DNA of 64,000 nt from Plantibacter flavus (GTDB taxonomy: Bacteria; Actinomycetota; Actinomycetes; Actinomycetales; Microbacteriaceae), in the NCBI RefSeq assembly GCF_900177615.1, contig NZ_FXAP01000001.1, positions 688,825 through 752,824 on the forward strand, in the 5' to 3' direction. The translations under genes and the position numbers were made by a program. The notes beneath the pieces were generated by a model. The model was not told the DNA's origin and did not search any database. It worked only from the letters and a program-made list of their open reading frames with translations. Positions 51,410-60,882 of this stretch are shown here, in pieces (positions within the stretch are counted from its first letter, which is position 1; every line of letters starts with the position of its first letter).

Positions 51410-51766
51410 ATGGCACGGAAGGACGAGCTCGGCCGACGCGGCGAGCAAGTGGCGGCGGATCATCTCGAGGCATGCGGATACCGCATCCTCGACCGCAATT
51501 GGCGATGCCCGCAGGGCGAACTCGACCTCGTCGCGGACGACGACGGCACGCTGGTGTTCGTCGAGGTGAAGACCCGTTCCGGCGTCGGCTTCGGCGATCC
51601 CGCGGAGGCGGTGACGCCGAGCAAGCTGGCCCGGATCGGTCGCCTCGCCGGAGCCTGGTGCGCTGAGCACCGACCGCGCTCGAGGCGGATGCGCGTCGAC
51701 GTCGTCGGCATCGTGCTGCCGTCCGAAGGGGACATGCGACTCCAGCACCTGCGGGGAGTCTCCTGA
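51410..51766 (+). CDS. YraN family (UPF0102) endonuclease-fold protein
   Basis: This 118-aa protein has GRRGEQVAADHLEACGYRIL, then the nuclease-like core QGELDLVADDDGTLVFVEVKTR (here in two pieces: GELDLVADD and LVFVEVKTR), the D/E-x-K pattern of restriction-endonuclease-like folds. ATG 51410 follows AGGAGG. It is coupled to yifB by a 1-nt overlap and stands next to dprA, so a role in DNA uptake or recombination is likely but unproven. Confidence 0.92.
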   Translation: MARKDELGRRGEQVAADHLEACGYRILDRNWRCPQGELDLVADDDGTLVFVEVKTRSGVGFGDPAEAVTPSKLARIGRLAGAWCAEHRPRSRRMRVDVVGIVLPSEGDMRLQHLRGVS

Positions 51767-53295
51767 TGGCCGTCGCACGCACCTGGTCGGTCGCGCTCGC
51801 CGGCCTCACTGGCGCGATCGTGGAGGTCGAGGCGTCGGCCGCCGCGACCGTACCGGGCATGGCGATCGTCGGGCTTCCCGACAAGTCGCTCGGCGAGGCC
51901 GCACACCGCATCAAGAGTGCGACGGCGAACTCCGGCTGCGAGCTGCCCGGTGGCAAGCTCACGATCAACCTGTCTCCCGCGTCGCTGCCCAAGCAGGGGA
52001 GCGCATTCGACCTCTCCATGGCGATCGCCTGCCTCGCCGTCGGCGGCCTCGTCCGCCGGGAGTCCGCCGAGCGGGTCGTCCACCTCGGTGAGCTCGGGCT
52101 CGACGGTCGGCTCCGTCCGCTCGTCGGCGTGCTGCCGGCCGTCCTCGCCGTCGCCCGCGCCGGCTACGACGCGGTGATGGTGCCGACGGCGAACGTCGAG
52201 GAGGCGCAGCTCGTGCCCGGCGTCACGGTGATCGGGGCGACCTCACTTCGTGATGCGGCCATCTGGCACGGTGGAGAACTGTCCACGATAGACCTCGAAC
52301 CCGTCCGACAGCGGGTCGACCGGCTGCCCACGCCCGACCCACTCGATCTCGCGGACGTGGTCGGACAGCCGGACGCGGTCGACGCGATGGTCGCTGCGGC
52401 GGCGGGCGGGCACCACGTCATGATGGTCGGACCTCCCGGTGCCGGCAAGACCATGCTGGCCGCCCGGCTCCCCGAGATCCTTCCCGACCTCGAGCCCGAG
52501 GCCGCGGTCGAGGTCAGCTGCCTCCGCTCGCTCATCGGTCTGCCGCCGGACGGCGCGCTCGCCCGACGACCACCGTGGGAGAGCCCGCACCACTCGTCAT
52601 CGGCGGCGGCGATCATCGGTGGCGGTTCGCGCCAGATCCGGCCCGGAGCAGCCGCGCGCGCGGCGCACGGCGTGCTCTTCCTCGACGAAGCGCCGGAGTT
52701 CCGCGCCGACGTCCTCGACTCGCTGCGTCAGCCACTCGAAGCCGGCGTGGTCACCGTGCATCGTGCGCACGGCAGCGCGACGTTCCCGGCCGCTTTCCAA
52801 CTCGTCCTCGCCGCAAACCCCTGCCCCTGCGGCCAGTACGGCACGGCGGACGGCGTCTGCACCTGTCCACCGCAGGCCCGTCGACGCTATCTCGGGCGGA
52901 TCTCGGGGCCCCTCCTCGACCGGATCGACATCCGCGTCCGGGTGCACCGGATCACCTCGGCACTGACGAGTCTCTCGCAAGAGAGTGGGGTCTCCACCGC
53001 TGAGGCTCGTTCCCGCGTCGAAGCGGTGCGGGCCGCGAGTGCCGAGCGGTTGGCCGGCACCGGCTGGATCACGAACGCACAGGCGAGCGGCACCTGGCTC
53101 AGGAGCCCGCGGATGCGGCTGCCCAGATCCGTCACCAGCGCGTTGGACCGCTCCCTCGAGCGGGGAGGCATCACCATGCGTGGCTACGACCGCATCCTCC
53201 GACTGAGCTGGACGCTCGCCGACCTCGATGGGGCCGACAGCCCCACAGCCGAGCACTTGGGGCGGGCCCTCTTCCTGCGGAAGGGCATCTCATGA
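51766..53295 (+). CDS. YifB/ComM-family Mg-chelatase-like AAA ATPase
   Basis: This 509-aa protein has the N-terminal Lon-protease-like domain (GMAIVGLPDKSLGEA; LSPASLPKQGSAFDL), a Mg-chelatase AAA core with Walker A VGPPGAGKTMLAARLP and GVLFLDEAPEF as Walker B, a zinc-binding-like CPCGQYG ... CTCPP, and the C-terminal domain. ComM, a homologue, is a branch-migration helicase in natural transformation. Its end overlaps dprA (ATGA). Confidence 0.93.
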   Translation: MAVARTWSVALAGLTGAIVEVEASAAATVPGMAIVGLPDKSLGEAAHRIKSATANSGCELPGGKLTINLSPASLPKQGSAFDLSMAIACLAVGGLVRRESAERVVHLGELGLDGRLRPLVGVLPAVLAVARAGYDAVMVPTANVEEAQLVPGVTVIGATSLRDAAIWHGGELSTIDLEPVRQRVDRLPTPDPLDLADVVGQPDAVDAMVAAAAGGHHVMMVGPPGAGKTMLAARLPEILPDLEPEAAVEVSCLRSLIGLPPDGALARRPPWESPHHSSSAAAIIGGGSRQIRPGAAARAAHGVLFLDEAPEFRADVLDSLRQPLEAGVVTVHRAHGSATFPAAFQLVLAANPCPCGQYGTADGVCTCPPQARRRYLGRISGPLLDRIDIRVRVHRITSALTSLSQESGVSTAEARSRVEAVRAASAERLAGTGWITNAQASGTWLRSPRMRLPRSVTSALDRSLERGGITMRGYDRILRLSWTLADLDGADSPTAEHLGRALFLRKGIS

Positions 53296-54632
53296 CTGCG
53301 TGGTTCGGCTTGGACCGCGAGTTGGTCGAACGGCTCGTCCGAGGACTCGGCGGCCTGGAGTCGGCCGAGTCCGTGGACGGTCCTCGCGCAGATGGAGGTG
53401 CCGAGCGCGTCCCGAAGGCCGACGAGAACGTCGGCACCGCCGGGATCCGGGCGGCCTTCGCTCGGGCGGCCTGGACGATGATCGCCGAACCGGGCGACGG
53501 CGTCGCCGGGCTCGTGGTCGGTGCACTCGGCCCTGCGGGCGCGCTCTCAGCGGTCCTGGAACGGGTGGGACCGACCGAACTGCAGCGCCGCATCCTCGGC
53601 AGCGAGTGGTCCAGTGGTTCGGGCTCGACGTCGGCCGATGCCGAGTCCGAGGATCCCGCCGCGATGCCCGCCTCCCGCGTGCTCGGAAGTGCGCTGGAAC
53701 GCTGGCGCCCCCGTCTCGTCTCCGCTGACCTCGTCGCCGCCTGTGAGACGGCGATCGAGGTCGGCGTACGTCTACTCCTGCCCGGCGTTCCGGGTTGGCA
53801 TCCGGGGTTCGACCACCTCGGTGTGCACGCGCCGCACGCCCTCTGGCTGCGCGGTGCTCCCGACGCGCCTTCGGGAGGACGCGCCATCGCGTTGGTCGGG
53901 GCCCGGGCTGCGTCCGGTTACGGCGAGCACGTCACCCTCGAGGCTGCGGCCGGGCTCGTCGATCGGGGCTTCGCGATCGTGTCGGGTGCCGCGTACGGCA
54001 TCGACGGCGCGGCGCACCGAGCCGCGCTCGGGAGCGGGGGCGTGACCGTGGCCTACCTCGCAGGCGGGGTCGATCGGCCGTACCCAGCCGGTCACGATGC
54101 GCTCATCCGTCGGATCCGCGAGGCCGGTGGAGCCGTCATCAGCGAATCACCGTGCGGGTCCACACCGTCCAAATGGCGATTCCTCCAGCGGAACCGACTC
54201 ATCGCCGCAGCCTCGGCTGCGACGGTGGTCATGGAGGCCGGCGACCGCTCCGGGTCGATCAACACGGCGGGTCACGCTGCGTCCCTCGGGCGTCCGCTCG
54301 GAGCCGTGCCCGGCCCGGTCACGAGTCCGTCGTCGGCGGGCTGTCACCGCTTGATCCGTGAGTACGCCGCCACCTGCGTGACGAACGCCGCACAGATGGC
54401 AGAGCTCGCCGGGTGGATCGCGGTCGACGCGGACGCGCAGGCGTTCGCCTCTCCGGAGGAACGCCGGGTCCGTGATGTGATGAGCGCGCGCTCGCCGCGC
54501 ACCGTCGAGGCGCTTGCGAAAGCGAGTGGTCTGAGTCCTCGCGAGGTCAGCGGCGTGCTCGGTGCGCTCGACCTCGCCGGGGCCGTCGAGGAACGCGAAC
54601 GAGGGTGGGTGCTCGTCGGTGGACGGGCGTGA
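53292..54632 (+). CDS. dprA: DNA-processing protein DprA
   Basis: This 446-aa protein loads RecA onto incoming single-stranded DNA. The Rossmann-like core contains IALVGARAASGYG, GAAYGIDGAAHRAAL and the NRLIAAASAATVVMEAGDRSG block. A C-terminal winged helix (SGLSPREVSGVLGALDLAGA) follows. The first ~170 residues are longer and more variable than in E. coli. It is the third gene of a yraN-yifB-dprA unit conserved in many bacteria. Confidence 0.94.
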   Translation: MTAWFGLDRELVERLVRGLGGLESAESVDGPRADGGAERVPKADENVGTAGIRAAFARAAWTMIAEPGDGVAGLVVGALGPAGALSAVLERVGPTELQRRILGSEWSSGSGSTSADAESEDPAAMPASRVLGSALERWRPRLVSADLVAACETAIEVGVRLLLPGVPGWHPGFDHLGVHAPHALWLRGAPDAPSGGRAIALVGARAASGYGEHVTLEAAAGLVDRGFAIVSGAAYGIDGAAHRAALGSGGVTVAYLAGGVDRPYPAGHDALIRRIREAGGAVISESPCGSTPSKWRFLQRNRLIAAASAATVVMEAGDRSGSINTAGHAASLGRPLGAVPGPVTSPSSAGCHRLIREYAATCVTNAAQMAELAGWIAVDADAQAFASPEERRVRDVMSARSPRTVEALAKASGLSPREVSGVLGALDLAGAVEERERGWVLVGGRA

Positions 54633-54689
54633 GGTGATCGCTCGGCGGGGGAAGGCCGCGGCGTCGGACGCGTGAGGCATGCTGTCCAC

Positions 54690-55619
54690 GTGGACATCTC
54701 GAGCAGCATCGACGGGTTCTCGGAGCACCTCGCTTCCGAGCGTCGGCTGTCGCCGCAGACCGTTCGCGCCTACGCCTCCGATCTCCGGCAGCTCGCCGAC
54801 TTCGCCACCGGACGCGACGTCGAGCGCGTCGACGGCGTGACGCTGGACCTCCTCCGCGACTGGCTCTGGGACGCTTCCGAGGCCGGCTCGTCGAAGGCGA
54901 CGCTCGCGCGACGCACCGCCACGGCCAAGGCCTGGAGCGCCTGGCTCCTGCGCACCGGCAGGGTCGATTCGGACGTCGCGGCACGTCTGCGGAGTCCGAA
55001 GACGGGTCGGACCCTGCCACGCGTCGTCGGCCGGGGCCCGTTCGACGACCTCCTCGCGGGGCTCGAGGACCGCGCCGCATCGGGGGAGCCGAACGCCCTC
55101 CGCGACCTCGCCGTCGTCGAACTGCTCTACGCGTCAGCCCTCCGCGTGTCCGAGCTGTGCGGACTCGACCGGGACGACCTCGACCTCGACCGGCTCACCG
55201 TCCGTGTCACGGGTAAGGGCGACAAGGAGCGGGTCGTCCCGTTCGGCGTCCCCGCTCAGTCGGCGATCGTCGACTACCTCACGAGCGCCCGCCCGCAGCT
55301 GGTCGCCCGTGCAGCCGCGAACGACCGCGGACCGACGCCCGGCGCAGCGCTCTTCCTCGGCGCGCGCGGAGGACGGCTCGGCCCGCGCTCGGTCTACACG
55401 CTCGTCGCCCGGCTCCTCGACGCCGTGCCTGGTGGTGGTCCGGCAGGGCCGCACGCCCTGCGGCACACCGCCGCGACGCACCTGCTCGACGGGGGAGCGG
55501 ACCTTCGCGCGGTCCAGGAACTCCTCGGCCACGCGAGTCTCGCGACGACGCAGATCTACACGCACGTCTCCGTCGAACGCATCAAGGAGAGTTACCGCAA
55601 CGCCCACCCGCGGGCCTGA
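54690..55619 (+). CDS. xerC: Tyrosine recombinase XerC
   Basis: This 309-aa protein resolves chromosome dimers at dif. A SAM-like core-binding domain is followed by the catalytic domain with [11 protein letters not shown] (Arg), [12 protein letters not shown] (HxxR), [13 protein letters not shown] (His and nucleophilic Tyr). GTG 54690 is chosen: CATGCT (54678-54683) lies 6 nt upstream and the protein then begins [17 protein letters not shown] 54672 is a possible longer start. It is not linked to phage genes; synteny supports XerC rather than a mobile integrase. Its 3' end overlaps the convergent M23 gene by 28 nt. Confidence 0.9.
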   Translation: MDISSSIDGFSEHLASERRLSPQTVRAYASDLRQLADFATGRDVERVDGVTLDLLRDWLWDASEAGSSKATLARRTATAKAWSAWLLRTGRVDSDVAARLRSPKTGRTLPRVVGRGPFDDLLAGLEDRAASGEPNALRDLAVVELLYASALRVSELCGLDRDDLDLDRLTVRVTGKGDKERVVPFGVPAQSAIVDYLTSARPQLVARAAANDRGPTPGAALFLGARGGRLGPRSVYTLVARLLDAVPGGGPAGPHALRHTAATHLLDGGADLRAVQELLGHASLATTQIYTHVSVERIKESYRNAHPRA

Positions 55620-56116
55620 GCCCCGGCGGTCGCGGTCAGTGGAAGCAGGACGGCCGGTGGCACCTCGCCGAGCAGCAGCATCGGATTGACGTAGACGCCG
55701 TCGAGCCGCACCCCGAAGTGCACGCAGCTGTCGGCGCAGTGCCCGCCGACGCCGACGGTCCCGATCGGTGCCCCGCGGGTGACGCGGCTGCCGACCTCGA
55801 CCGAACCCATCACCGGCTCGATGCTTGAAAGGTGTCCGTCGTCGTGCCGGATCACGACGAGTGGGCGGTCGACCACCGTCCCGCTGAACGTCACGACGCC
55901 GGCTGCCGCTGCGGCGACCGGCAGACCGGGCGATGCCGCGATGTCGACACCCCGGTGGCCGGCGCTGTACGGGTCGGGCGGCGCGACGAACGGCTCGGTG
56001 ACGACGTGCGGGGGAGCGATCGGCCAGCTCCAGGCCGGCGCCGCCCCAGACGTGCTCACGGGTGCGAGGAACACCAGGCAGGAGATGAGGAACCGGCTCG
56101 CGATCGAGGTCATCAT
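55592..56116 (-). CDS. Exported M23-family (LytM-like) protein
   Basis: This 174-aa protein has a signal peptide (cleavage after about residue 25, SGAAPA) and an M23 domain. HRGVDIA supplies the first zinc ligands (HxxxD), but the usual HxH is CVHFGV, with the first His replaced by Cys; many actinobacterial homologues share this. It may therefore be a non-peptidase cell-wall binder or an altered enzyme. Two ATGs are adjacent (56116 and 56113). It is divergent from rpsB, as commonly seen in actinobacteria. Confidence 0.85.
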   Translation of the reverse strand: MMTSIASRFLISCLVFLAPVSTSGAAPAWSWPIAPPHVVTEPFVAPPDPYSAGHRGVDIAASPGLPVAAAAAGVVTFSGTVVDRPLVVIRHDDGHLSSIEPVMGSVEVGSRVTRGAPIGTVGVGGHCADSCVHFGVRLDGVYVNPMLLLGEVPPAVLLPLTATAGAQARGWALR

Positions 56117-56226
56117 GATCCGAGCCTGACGGGCTCGGGAGAGCGAGGGCGGGTGGGCACCTCGGAGCGGGGAGACGGACGTGGTCGGACGGCCTGTGGA
56201 GCGCCGTCATCACGGTGGCCTGATGC

Positions 56227-56429
56227 TATGCTGAACGGAGCACCTCGCTCGTCGGGGTGACTACGCGTGCCATTTCGGCCACCACTTCCAATCGGTCCTC
56301 GCTCTCCGGAGCGTGGCGGACGTGCGCCGGGCACCAGGGACGAGGCCATCCGGTCCGTCAGACAACCGAGGCACTCCCACCCGTCCGCGTCAGCGGTGCG
56401 GTGGCGAGCGCAGAACAGGAGAACGGCTC
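56227..56429 (+). promoter_or_regulatory. rpsB promoter and long 5' leader
   Basis: TATGCT at 56227-56232, in the extended form TGCTATGCT, is a good -10 box; no clear -35 is seen. The start would be near 56239, giving a leader of ~190 nt before rpsB. The leader contains CGCTC-TCCG-GAGCG and other short hairpins and no plausible long gene. Long leaders before rpsB often bind S2 for feedback control; that function is inferred. Confidence 0.55.
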
Positions 56430-57353
56430 ATGGCCGTCGTAACCATCCGCCAGCTGCTCGACAGCGGCGTGCACTTCGGGCACCAGACCCGCCGTTGGAA
56501 CCCGAAGATGAAGCGCTTCATCTTCACCGAGCGTTCCGGCATCTACATCATCGACCTGCAGCAGTCGCTCGGCTACATCGACCAGGCCTTCGACTTCGTC
56601 AAGGAGACGGTCGCCCACGGCGGCACCATCCTCTTCGTCGGCACGAAGAAGCAGGCGCAGGAAGTCATCGCCGAGCAGGCGACGCGCGTCGGCCAGCCCT
56701 ACGTCAACCAGCGTTGGCTCGGTGGCCTCCTCACCAACTTCCAGACGGTGTCGAAGCGACTCGCCCGCATGAAGGAGCTCGAGGAGCTCGACTTCGAAGA
56801 CGCCTCCAAGAGCGGCTTCACCAAGAAGGAACTCCTCATCAAGAAGCGCGAGCTGGACAAGCTCCACAAGTCGCTCGGTGGTATCCGCAACCTCTCGAAG
56901 ACGCCGTCGGCGCTCTGGGTCGTCGACACCAAGAAGGAGCACCTCGCGATCGACGAGGCGCGCAAGCTCGGCATCCCGGTCATCGGCATCCTCGACACCA
57001 ACTGCGACCCCGACGAGGTCACCTACCCGATCCCGGGTAACGACGACGCGATCCGTTCCGTCGGCCTGCTGACGCGCATCATCGCCGACGCCGCCGCCGA
57101 GGGTCTCATCCAGCGCCACCAGAAGCCGACCGAGGGAGACGCCCCGGCCGAGCCGCTCGCCGAGTGGGAGCAGGAGCTCCTCCAGGGTGGCGAGCAGGGT
57201 TCCGCCGAGACCGAGAAGGTCGCCGATGAGGCGATCGCCGCAACCGACGCCGTCGAGGCAGCCCCGGCTGTCGAAGACGTCGAGGTCGCTGCAACCGAGT
57301 CCGCCGCCGACGCCGATGGCGCAGCTGCCGCCGTCGTCGCCGACGAGAAGTAA
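56430..57353 (+). CDS. rpsB: 30S ribosomal protein S2
   Basis: This 307-aa protein begins [20 protein letters not shown] and has [11 protein letters not shown] and [13 protein letters not shown], the uS2 signatures. About 60 C-terminal residues are acidic and Ala-rich, an extension typical of actinobacterial S2. ATG 56430 follows CAGGAGAACGG; an open extension to 56313 lies within the leader. It is followed by tsf after 18 nt with a strong AAGGAGGA site. Confidence 0.97.
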   Translation: MAVVTIRQLLDSGVHFGHQTRRWNPKMKRFIFTERSGIYIIDLQQSLGYIDQAFDFVKETVAHGGTILFVGTKKQAQEVIAEQATRVGQPYVNQRWLGGLLTNFQTVSKRLARMKELEELDFEDASKSGFTKKELLIKKRELDKLHKSLGGIRNLSKTPSALWVVDTKKEHLAIDEARKLGIPVIGILDTNCDPDEVTYPIPGNDDAIRSVGLLTRIIADAAAEGLIQRHQKPTEGDAPAEPLAEWEQELLQGGEQGSAETEKVADEAIAATDAVEAAPAVEDVEVAATESAADADGAAAAVVADEK

Positions 57354-57371
57354 TCAAGGAGGACACCAGCA

Positions 57372-58199
57372 ATGGCCAACTTTTCTCTCGCTGACCTGAA
57401 GGTGCTGCGCGAGCAGCTCGGCACCGGCATGGTCGACACCAAGAACGCACTCATCGAAGCCGATGGCGACGTCGAGAAGGCGACCGAGATCCTGCGTCTC
57501 AAGGGTGCGAAGGGCAACGCGAAGCGTGCCGACCGCTCCACGAGCGAGGGCCTCGTCGCCGCGAAGGAGAACGGCGACACCGCCACGCTCATCGAGCTCG
57601 CCTGCGAGACCGACTTCGTCGCGAAGGGTGAGAAGTTCCTCGCTCTGGCCGACCTCGTCCTCGACGCGGTCGTCGCCGCCGGCGCGACCACCGTCGAAGA
57701 GGGGAACGCGGCTCCGGCCGACGGCAAGACCGTCGCCGAGGTCATCGCGGACTCCGCTGCGATCATCGGTGAGAAGTTCGAGCTCCGCCGGCTCGCGGTG
57801 GTGCACGGAGAGCACTTCGCCGTCTACCTCCACAAGACCAACAAGGACCTGCCCGCGCAGGTCGGCGTGGTCGTCGGCTACACGGGCGACGACGCGGAGA
57901 CGGCTCGCAGCATCGCGCAGCACATCTCGTTCGCCAACCCGTCCTACCTCAGCCGCGACGACGTCCCGGCCGACGAGGTCGAGAAGGAGCGCGAGATCGT
58001 CACCGAGATCTCGAAGAACGAGGGCAAGCCCGAGGCCGCACTGCCGAAGATCGTCGAGGGCCGCGTGACCTCGTACTTCAAGCAGGTCGCGCTCCTCGAG
58101 CAGGACTACGCCAAGGACAACAAGCTGTCCGTGCAGAAGGTGCTCGCTGACGCGGGCCTCACCGTGACCGGGTTCGCCCGCTTCAAGGTCGGCGCGTAG
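57372..58199 (+). CDS. tsf: Elongation factor Ts
   Basis: This 275-aa protein recycles EF-Tu. The N-terminal UBA-like domain (LADLKVLREQLGTGMVDTKNAL, in part) contains the LREQTGAGMMD-type signature as LREQLGTGMVDTKNAL, and ELACETDFVAKGEKF is the core TDFV motif. AAGGAGGACACC precedes ATG 57372. A classical terminator follows, closing the rpsB-tsf operon. Confidence 0.97.
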   Translation: MANFSLADLKVLREQLGTGMVDTKNALIEADGDVEKATEILRLKGAKGNAKRADRSTSEGLVAAKENGDTATLIELACETDFVAKGEKFLALADLVLDAVVAAGATTVEEGNAAPADGKTVAEVIADSAAIIGEKFELRRLAVVHGEHFAVYLHKTNKDLPAQVGVVVGYTGDDAETARSIAQHISFANPSYLSRDDVPADEVEKEREIVTEISKNEGKPEAALPKIVEGRVTSYFKQVALLEQDYAKDNKLSVQKVLADAGLTVTGFARFKVGA

Positions 58200-58209
58200 C
58201 AGTTGTGAC

Positions 58210-58245
58210 GGGGTCCGGATCGCCAGTGGCGATCCGGACCCCTTT
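58210..58245 (+). terminator. Rho-independent terminator after tsf
   Basis: GGGGTCCGGATCGCC (58210-58224) pairs perfectly over 15 bp with 58228-58242 around a 3-nt loop, then TTT. It starts 10 nt after the tsf stop and is the clearest intrinsic terminator in the window. Confidence 0.9.
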
Positions 58246-58247
58246 GC

Positions 58248-58269
58248 GTGCGCGGGTATACCCGTGCAC
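58248..58269. promoter_or_regulatory. 22-bp near-perfect palindrome upstream of pyrH
   Basis: GTGC-g-CGGGTATACCCG-t-GCAC is symmetric except for one mismatched pair; the central 12 bp are perfect. It lies directly after the tsf terminator and about 65 bp before a TAAGTT box (58336-58341) that may serve pyrH. Its symmetry suggests a dimeric regulator site; no regulator can be named. Confidence 0.45.
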
Positions 58270-58368
58270 GTGGGATCGGTGACGATCCAGCCAGCGAGTC
58301 GACGGCTGTCGCGGACAGCGGGCGGCTCCTGACGCTAAGTTGTGTGAGGGACGAGGAAGGACAGGCGG

Positions 58369-59082
58369 ATGCCGGAGAAGAAGCGCAGGGTACTGCTCAA
58401 GCTGTCAGGTGAGGCGTTCGGAGGCGGCCAGTTGGGCGTCAACCCCGACGTGGTCGGGTCGATCGCCCGCGAGATCGCTGAGGCGACCGCCGAGGTCGAG
58501 GTCGCAGTGGTCGTCGGAGGCGGCAACTTCTTCCGCGGAGCCGAGCTCAGCCAGCGCGGCATGGACCGCGGCCGAGCCGACTACATGGGCATGCTCGGAA
58601 CGGTCATGAACGCCCTGGCGCTCCAGGACTTCCTGGAACAGGCCGGTGCCGCCACGCGCGTACAGTCGGCCATCGCCATGACACAGGTCGCCGAGCCGTA
58701 CATCCCGCTCCGCGCCGAGCGACACCTCGAGAAGGGTCGCGTCGTCATCTTCGGAGCGGGCGCCGGACTCCCGTACTTCTCGACCGACACCGTCTCAGCA
58801 CAGCGCGCGCTCGAGATCGGAGCCGTCGAGGTCCTCGTCGCCAAGAACGGTGTCGACGGCGTCTACACCGCCGACCCCCGCGTCGACCCGACCGCGACGA
58901 AGATCGACACCATCTCCTACCAGGAGGCGCTCCAGCGCGGCCTCAAGGTCGTCGACTCGACGGCCTTCAGCCTCTGCATGGACAACGGCATGCCGATGCG
59001 CGTCTTCGGTATGGAGCCGGCCGGCAACGTCACGGCGGCAATCCGCGGTGCTGCTATCGGCACCCTCGTCACCTCCGCGTAA
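58369..59082 (+). CDS. pyrH: UMP kinase
   Basis: This 237-aa amino-acid-kinase-fold enzyme phosphorylates UMP. It has [45 protein letters not shown] and [16 protein letters not shown], all PyrH signatures. ATG 58369 follows GAGGAAGGACAGG. It is followed by frr after 72 nt, the usual order. Confidence 0.97.
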   Translation: MPEKKRRVLLKLSGEAFGGGQLGVNPDVVGSIAREIAEATAEVEVAVVVGGGNFFRGAELSQRGMDRGRADYMGMLGTVMNALALQDFLEQAGAATRVQSAIAMTQVAEPYIPLRAERHLEKGRVVIFGAGAGLPYFSTDTVSAQRALEIGAVEVLVAKNGVDGVYTADPRVDPTATKIDTISYQEALQRGLKVVDSTAFSLCMDNGMPMRVFGMEPAGNVTAAIRGAAIGTLVTSA

Positions 59083-59154
59083 GCGGCAGGGCGGCCGGGC
59101 CAAGCGCCGTCGCCCGACTAGACTGAACCCAGTAATGCAATCAAAGGAGTGCTC

Positions 59155-59709
59155 GTGATCGCGGATGTCCTCTCGGATGTTGGTACCCGGATGTCGAAGG
59201 CCGTCGAGGCCGCGAAGGATGACTTCGCCACGGTGCGTACGGGTCGCGCCAACCCCCAGCTGTTCCAGAAGGTCCTGGTGAGCTACTACGGCACGCCGAC
59301 GCCGCTGGCGCAGCTCGCCTCCCTGCAGAACCAGGAAGCGCGCACGATCGTCGTGACGCCCTACGACAAGTCCGCACTGCGCGACATCGAGCAGGCGATC
59401 CGCGACATCCCGAACCTCGGCGCCAACCCGACGAACGACGGCACCGTCATCCGGGTCACCATGCCTGAACTGACCGCTGAGCGTCGCAAGGAATACGTCA
59501 AGATCGTCCGCGGCAAGGGTGAAGACGCGAAGGTGTCGATCCGAAACATCCGTCGCAAGGGCAAGGACGACCTCGAGGCGCTCAAGAGCGAAGTCGGCGA
59601 TGACGACGTCGCACGCGGCGAGAAGGAGCTCGAGGCCGTCACGAAGTCGCACATCGACGCCGTCGACGCCGCGCTGAAGGCCAAGGAGACCGAGCTGCTC
59701 TCCATCTGA
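59155..59709 (+). CDS. frr: Ribosome-recycling factor
   Basis: This 184-aa protein splits post-termination ribosomes with EF-G. It has [14 protein letters not shown] near residue 25 and [20 protein letters not shown] near residue 110. The start is GTG 59155, 5 nt after AAAGGAG; the in-frame GTG at 59149 overlaps that ribosome-binding site. Length agrees with E. coli RRF (185 aa). A TAGACT box lies at 59119-59124. Confidence 0.96.
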   Translation: MIADVLSDVGTRMSKAVEAAKDDFATVRTGRANPQLFQKVLVSYYGTPTPLAQLASLQNQEARTIVVTPYDKSALRDIEQAIRDIPNLGANPTNDGTVIRVTMPELTAERRKEYVKIVRGKGEDAKVSIRNIRRKGKDDLEALKSEVGDDDVARGEKELEAVTKSHIDAVDAALKAKETELLSI

Positions 59710-59780
59710 GCCGCTGTCCCACCGCTGATTCCGTTCGCCGACCGGTCCCTCGACCGACGGCACGCCCGCTGGAGGTACCT

Positions 59781-60827
59781 GTGGAAGACGATGTCGCTCC
59801 CGGGCGATCGAGCGATCCGTCGAAACCCGAACCCGGCCGGTCCGGCAAGTCGGGTCCGCAGGAGTTGCGGTCCCAGCTGAAGGACCGCCGCGCGAAGTTC
59901 GAGCGGCAGGTCGACGCCAAACGTGCCGACATCGAACGGCAGGTCCAGGCGACGAAGGCGCAGTTCGACGCGACGAACGAACGCATCGAGGCGCGGGTCG
60001 GCCGCAACCTCGTGAACGCCATCCTCATCGGGGTGGCCGCGGGCGGCATCATGCTCGTGAGCCTGATCATCTTCAAGGTGATCTTCGTCGTCCTGGCCTC
60101 GGCCGTGGTGGCGTTCGCCACGCTGGAGCTGCGGAAGGCCCTCGAGCAGACCGGGCGCCGGGTGCCGGCTATCCCGACCGTCATCTCGGCTGTCGCGATG
60201 CAGCCGGCGGCGTTCTTCCTCCACGACGTCTGGCGTTGGTCCGTCGTCCTGCTCGGCATCCTGCTCGTCATCGTCTGGCGCGTGGCCGAGCAGGCCATCG
60301 CCTCGAAGCGGACGGACCTCCCAACGCTGGTCCGCGACCTCGCGTCCGGGACGTTCATCCAGGTCTACGTCCCCTTCCTCGCCTCCTTCGCCGTGTTCCT
60401 GGTCGCCCAGCCCGAGGGCGAGTGGTGGACGCTCGCCTTCCTGATCCTCGTCATCTGCGTCGACGTCGGCGCCTACGTGAGCGGTCTGTCGTTCGGCAAG
60501 CACAAGATGGCGCCGGTGATCAGTCCGAACAAGACCTGGGAGGGCTTCGCCGGGGCTGGTGTCGTCTCGGTCGTTGCCGGCGTGCTGCTCGCGATCCTCA
60601 TGCTCGGTGTTCCGTGGTGGGTCGGTGTCCTGCTCGGTCTGCTGCTCCTCGGCAGTGCCACGGTCGGCGACCTCGCGGAGTCGCTCATCAAGCGCGACAT
60701 CGGTGTGAAGGACATGAGCTCGTGGCTGCCTGGCCACGGGGGATTCCTCGACCGGCTGGACTCGATCCTGCCGTCGGCGGTCGTCGCCTACGTGGTCTTC
60801 CTCCTGTTCGGCGGGCTCGCGGTCTGA
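59781..60827 (+). CDS. cdsA: Phosphatidate cytidylyltransferase
   Basis: This 348-aa membrane enzyme makes CDP-diacylglycerol. The CTP-transferase signature is present: ESLIKRDIGVKDMSS followed by PGHGGFLDRLD. About eight membrane helices cover residues 75-345. The first ~70 residues are hydrophilic and helical with heptad-like KxxxERQV repeats, an extension absent from E. coli CdsA. Start GTG 59781 follows GGAGGTACCT. Follows frr in the conserved pyrH-frr-cdsA order. Confidence 0.93.
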   Translation: MEDDVAPGRSSDPSKPEPGRSGKSGPQELRSQLKDRRAKFERQVDAKRADIERQVQATKAQFDATNERIEARVGRNLVNAILIGVAAGGIMLVSLIIFKVIFVVLASAVVAFATLELRKALEQTGRRVPAIPTVISAVAMQPAAFFLHDVWRWSVVLLGILLVIVWRVAEQAIASKRTDLPTLVRDLASGTFIQVYVPFLASFAVFLVAQPEGEWWTLAFLILVICVDVGAYVSGLSFGKHKMAPVISPNKTWEGFAGAGVVSVVAGVLLAILMLGVPWWVGVLLGLLLLGSATVGDLAESLIKRDIGVKDMSSWLPGHGGFLDRLDSILPSAVVAYVVFLLFGGLAV

Positions 60828-60882
60828 GTCGCGGCGCGGTCCGATTTCGCCCGATCAGCCCCTCATGGGGGAGAATGGTCCG

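Noticed and set aside
54690-55619. Tyrosine recombinase as sign of a prophage or integrative element
   Set aside because: It stands in the conserved dprA-xerC-M23-rpsB order; no att repeats, excisionase or phage genes are nearby.
59149-59154. GTG 59149 as the frr start
   Set aside because: It overlaps the AAAGGAG ribosome-binding site; GTG 59155 has correct spacing and gives the usual protein length.
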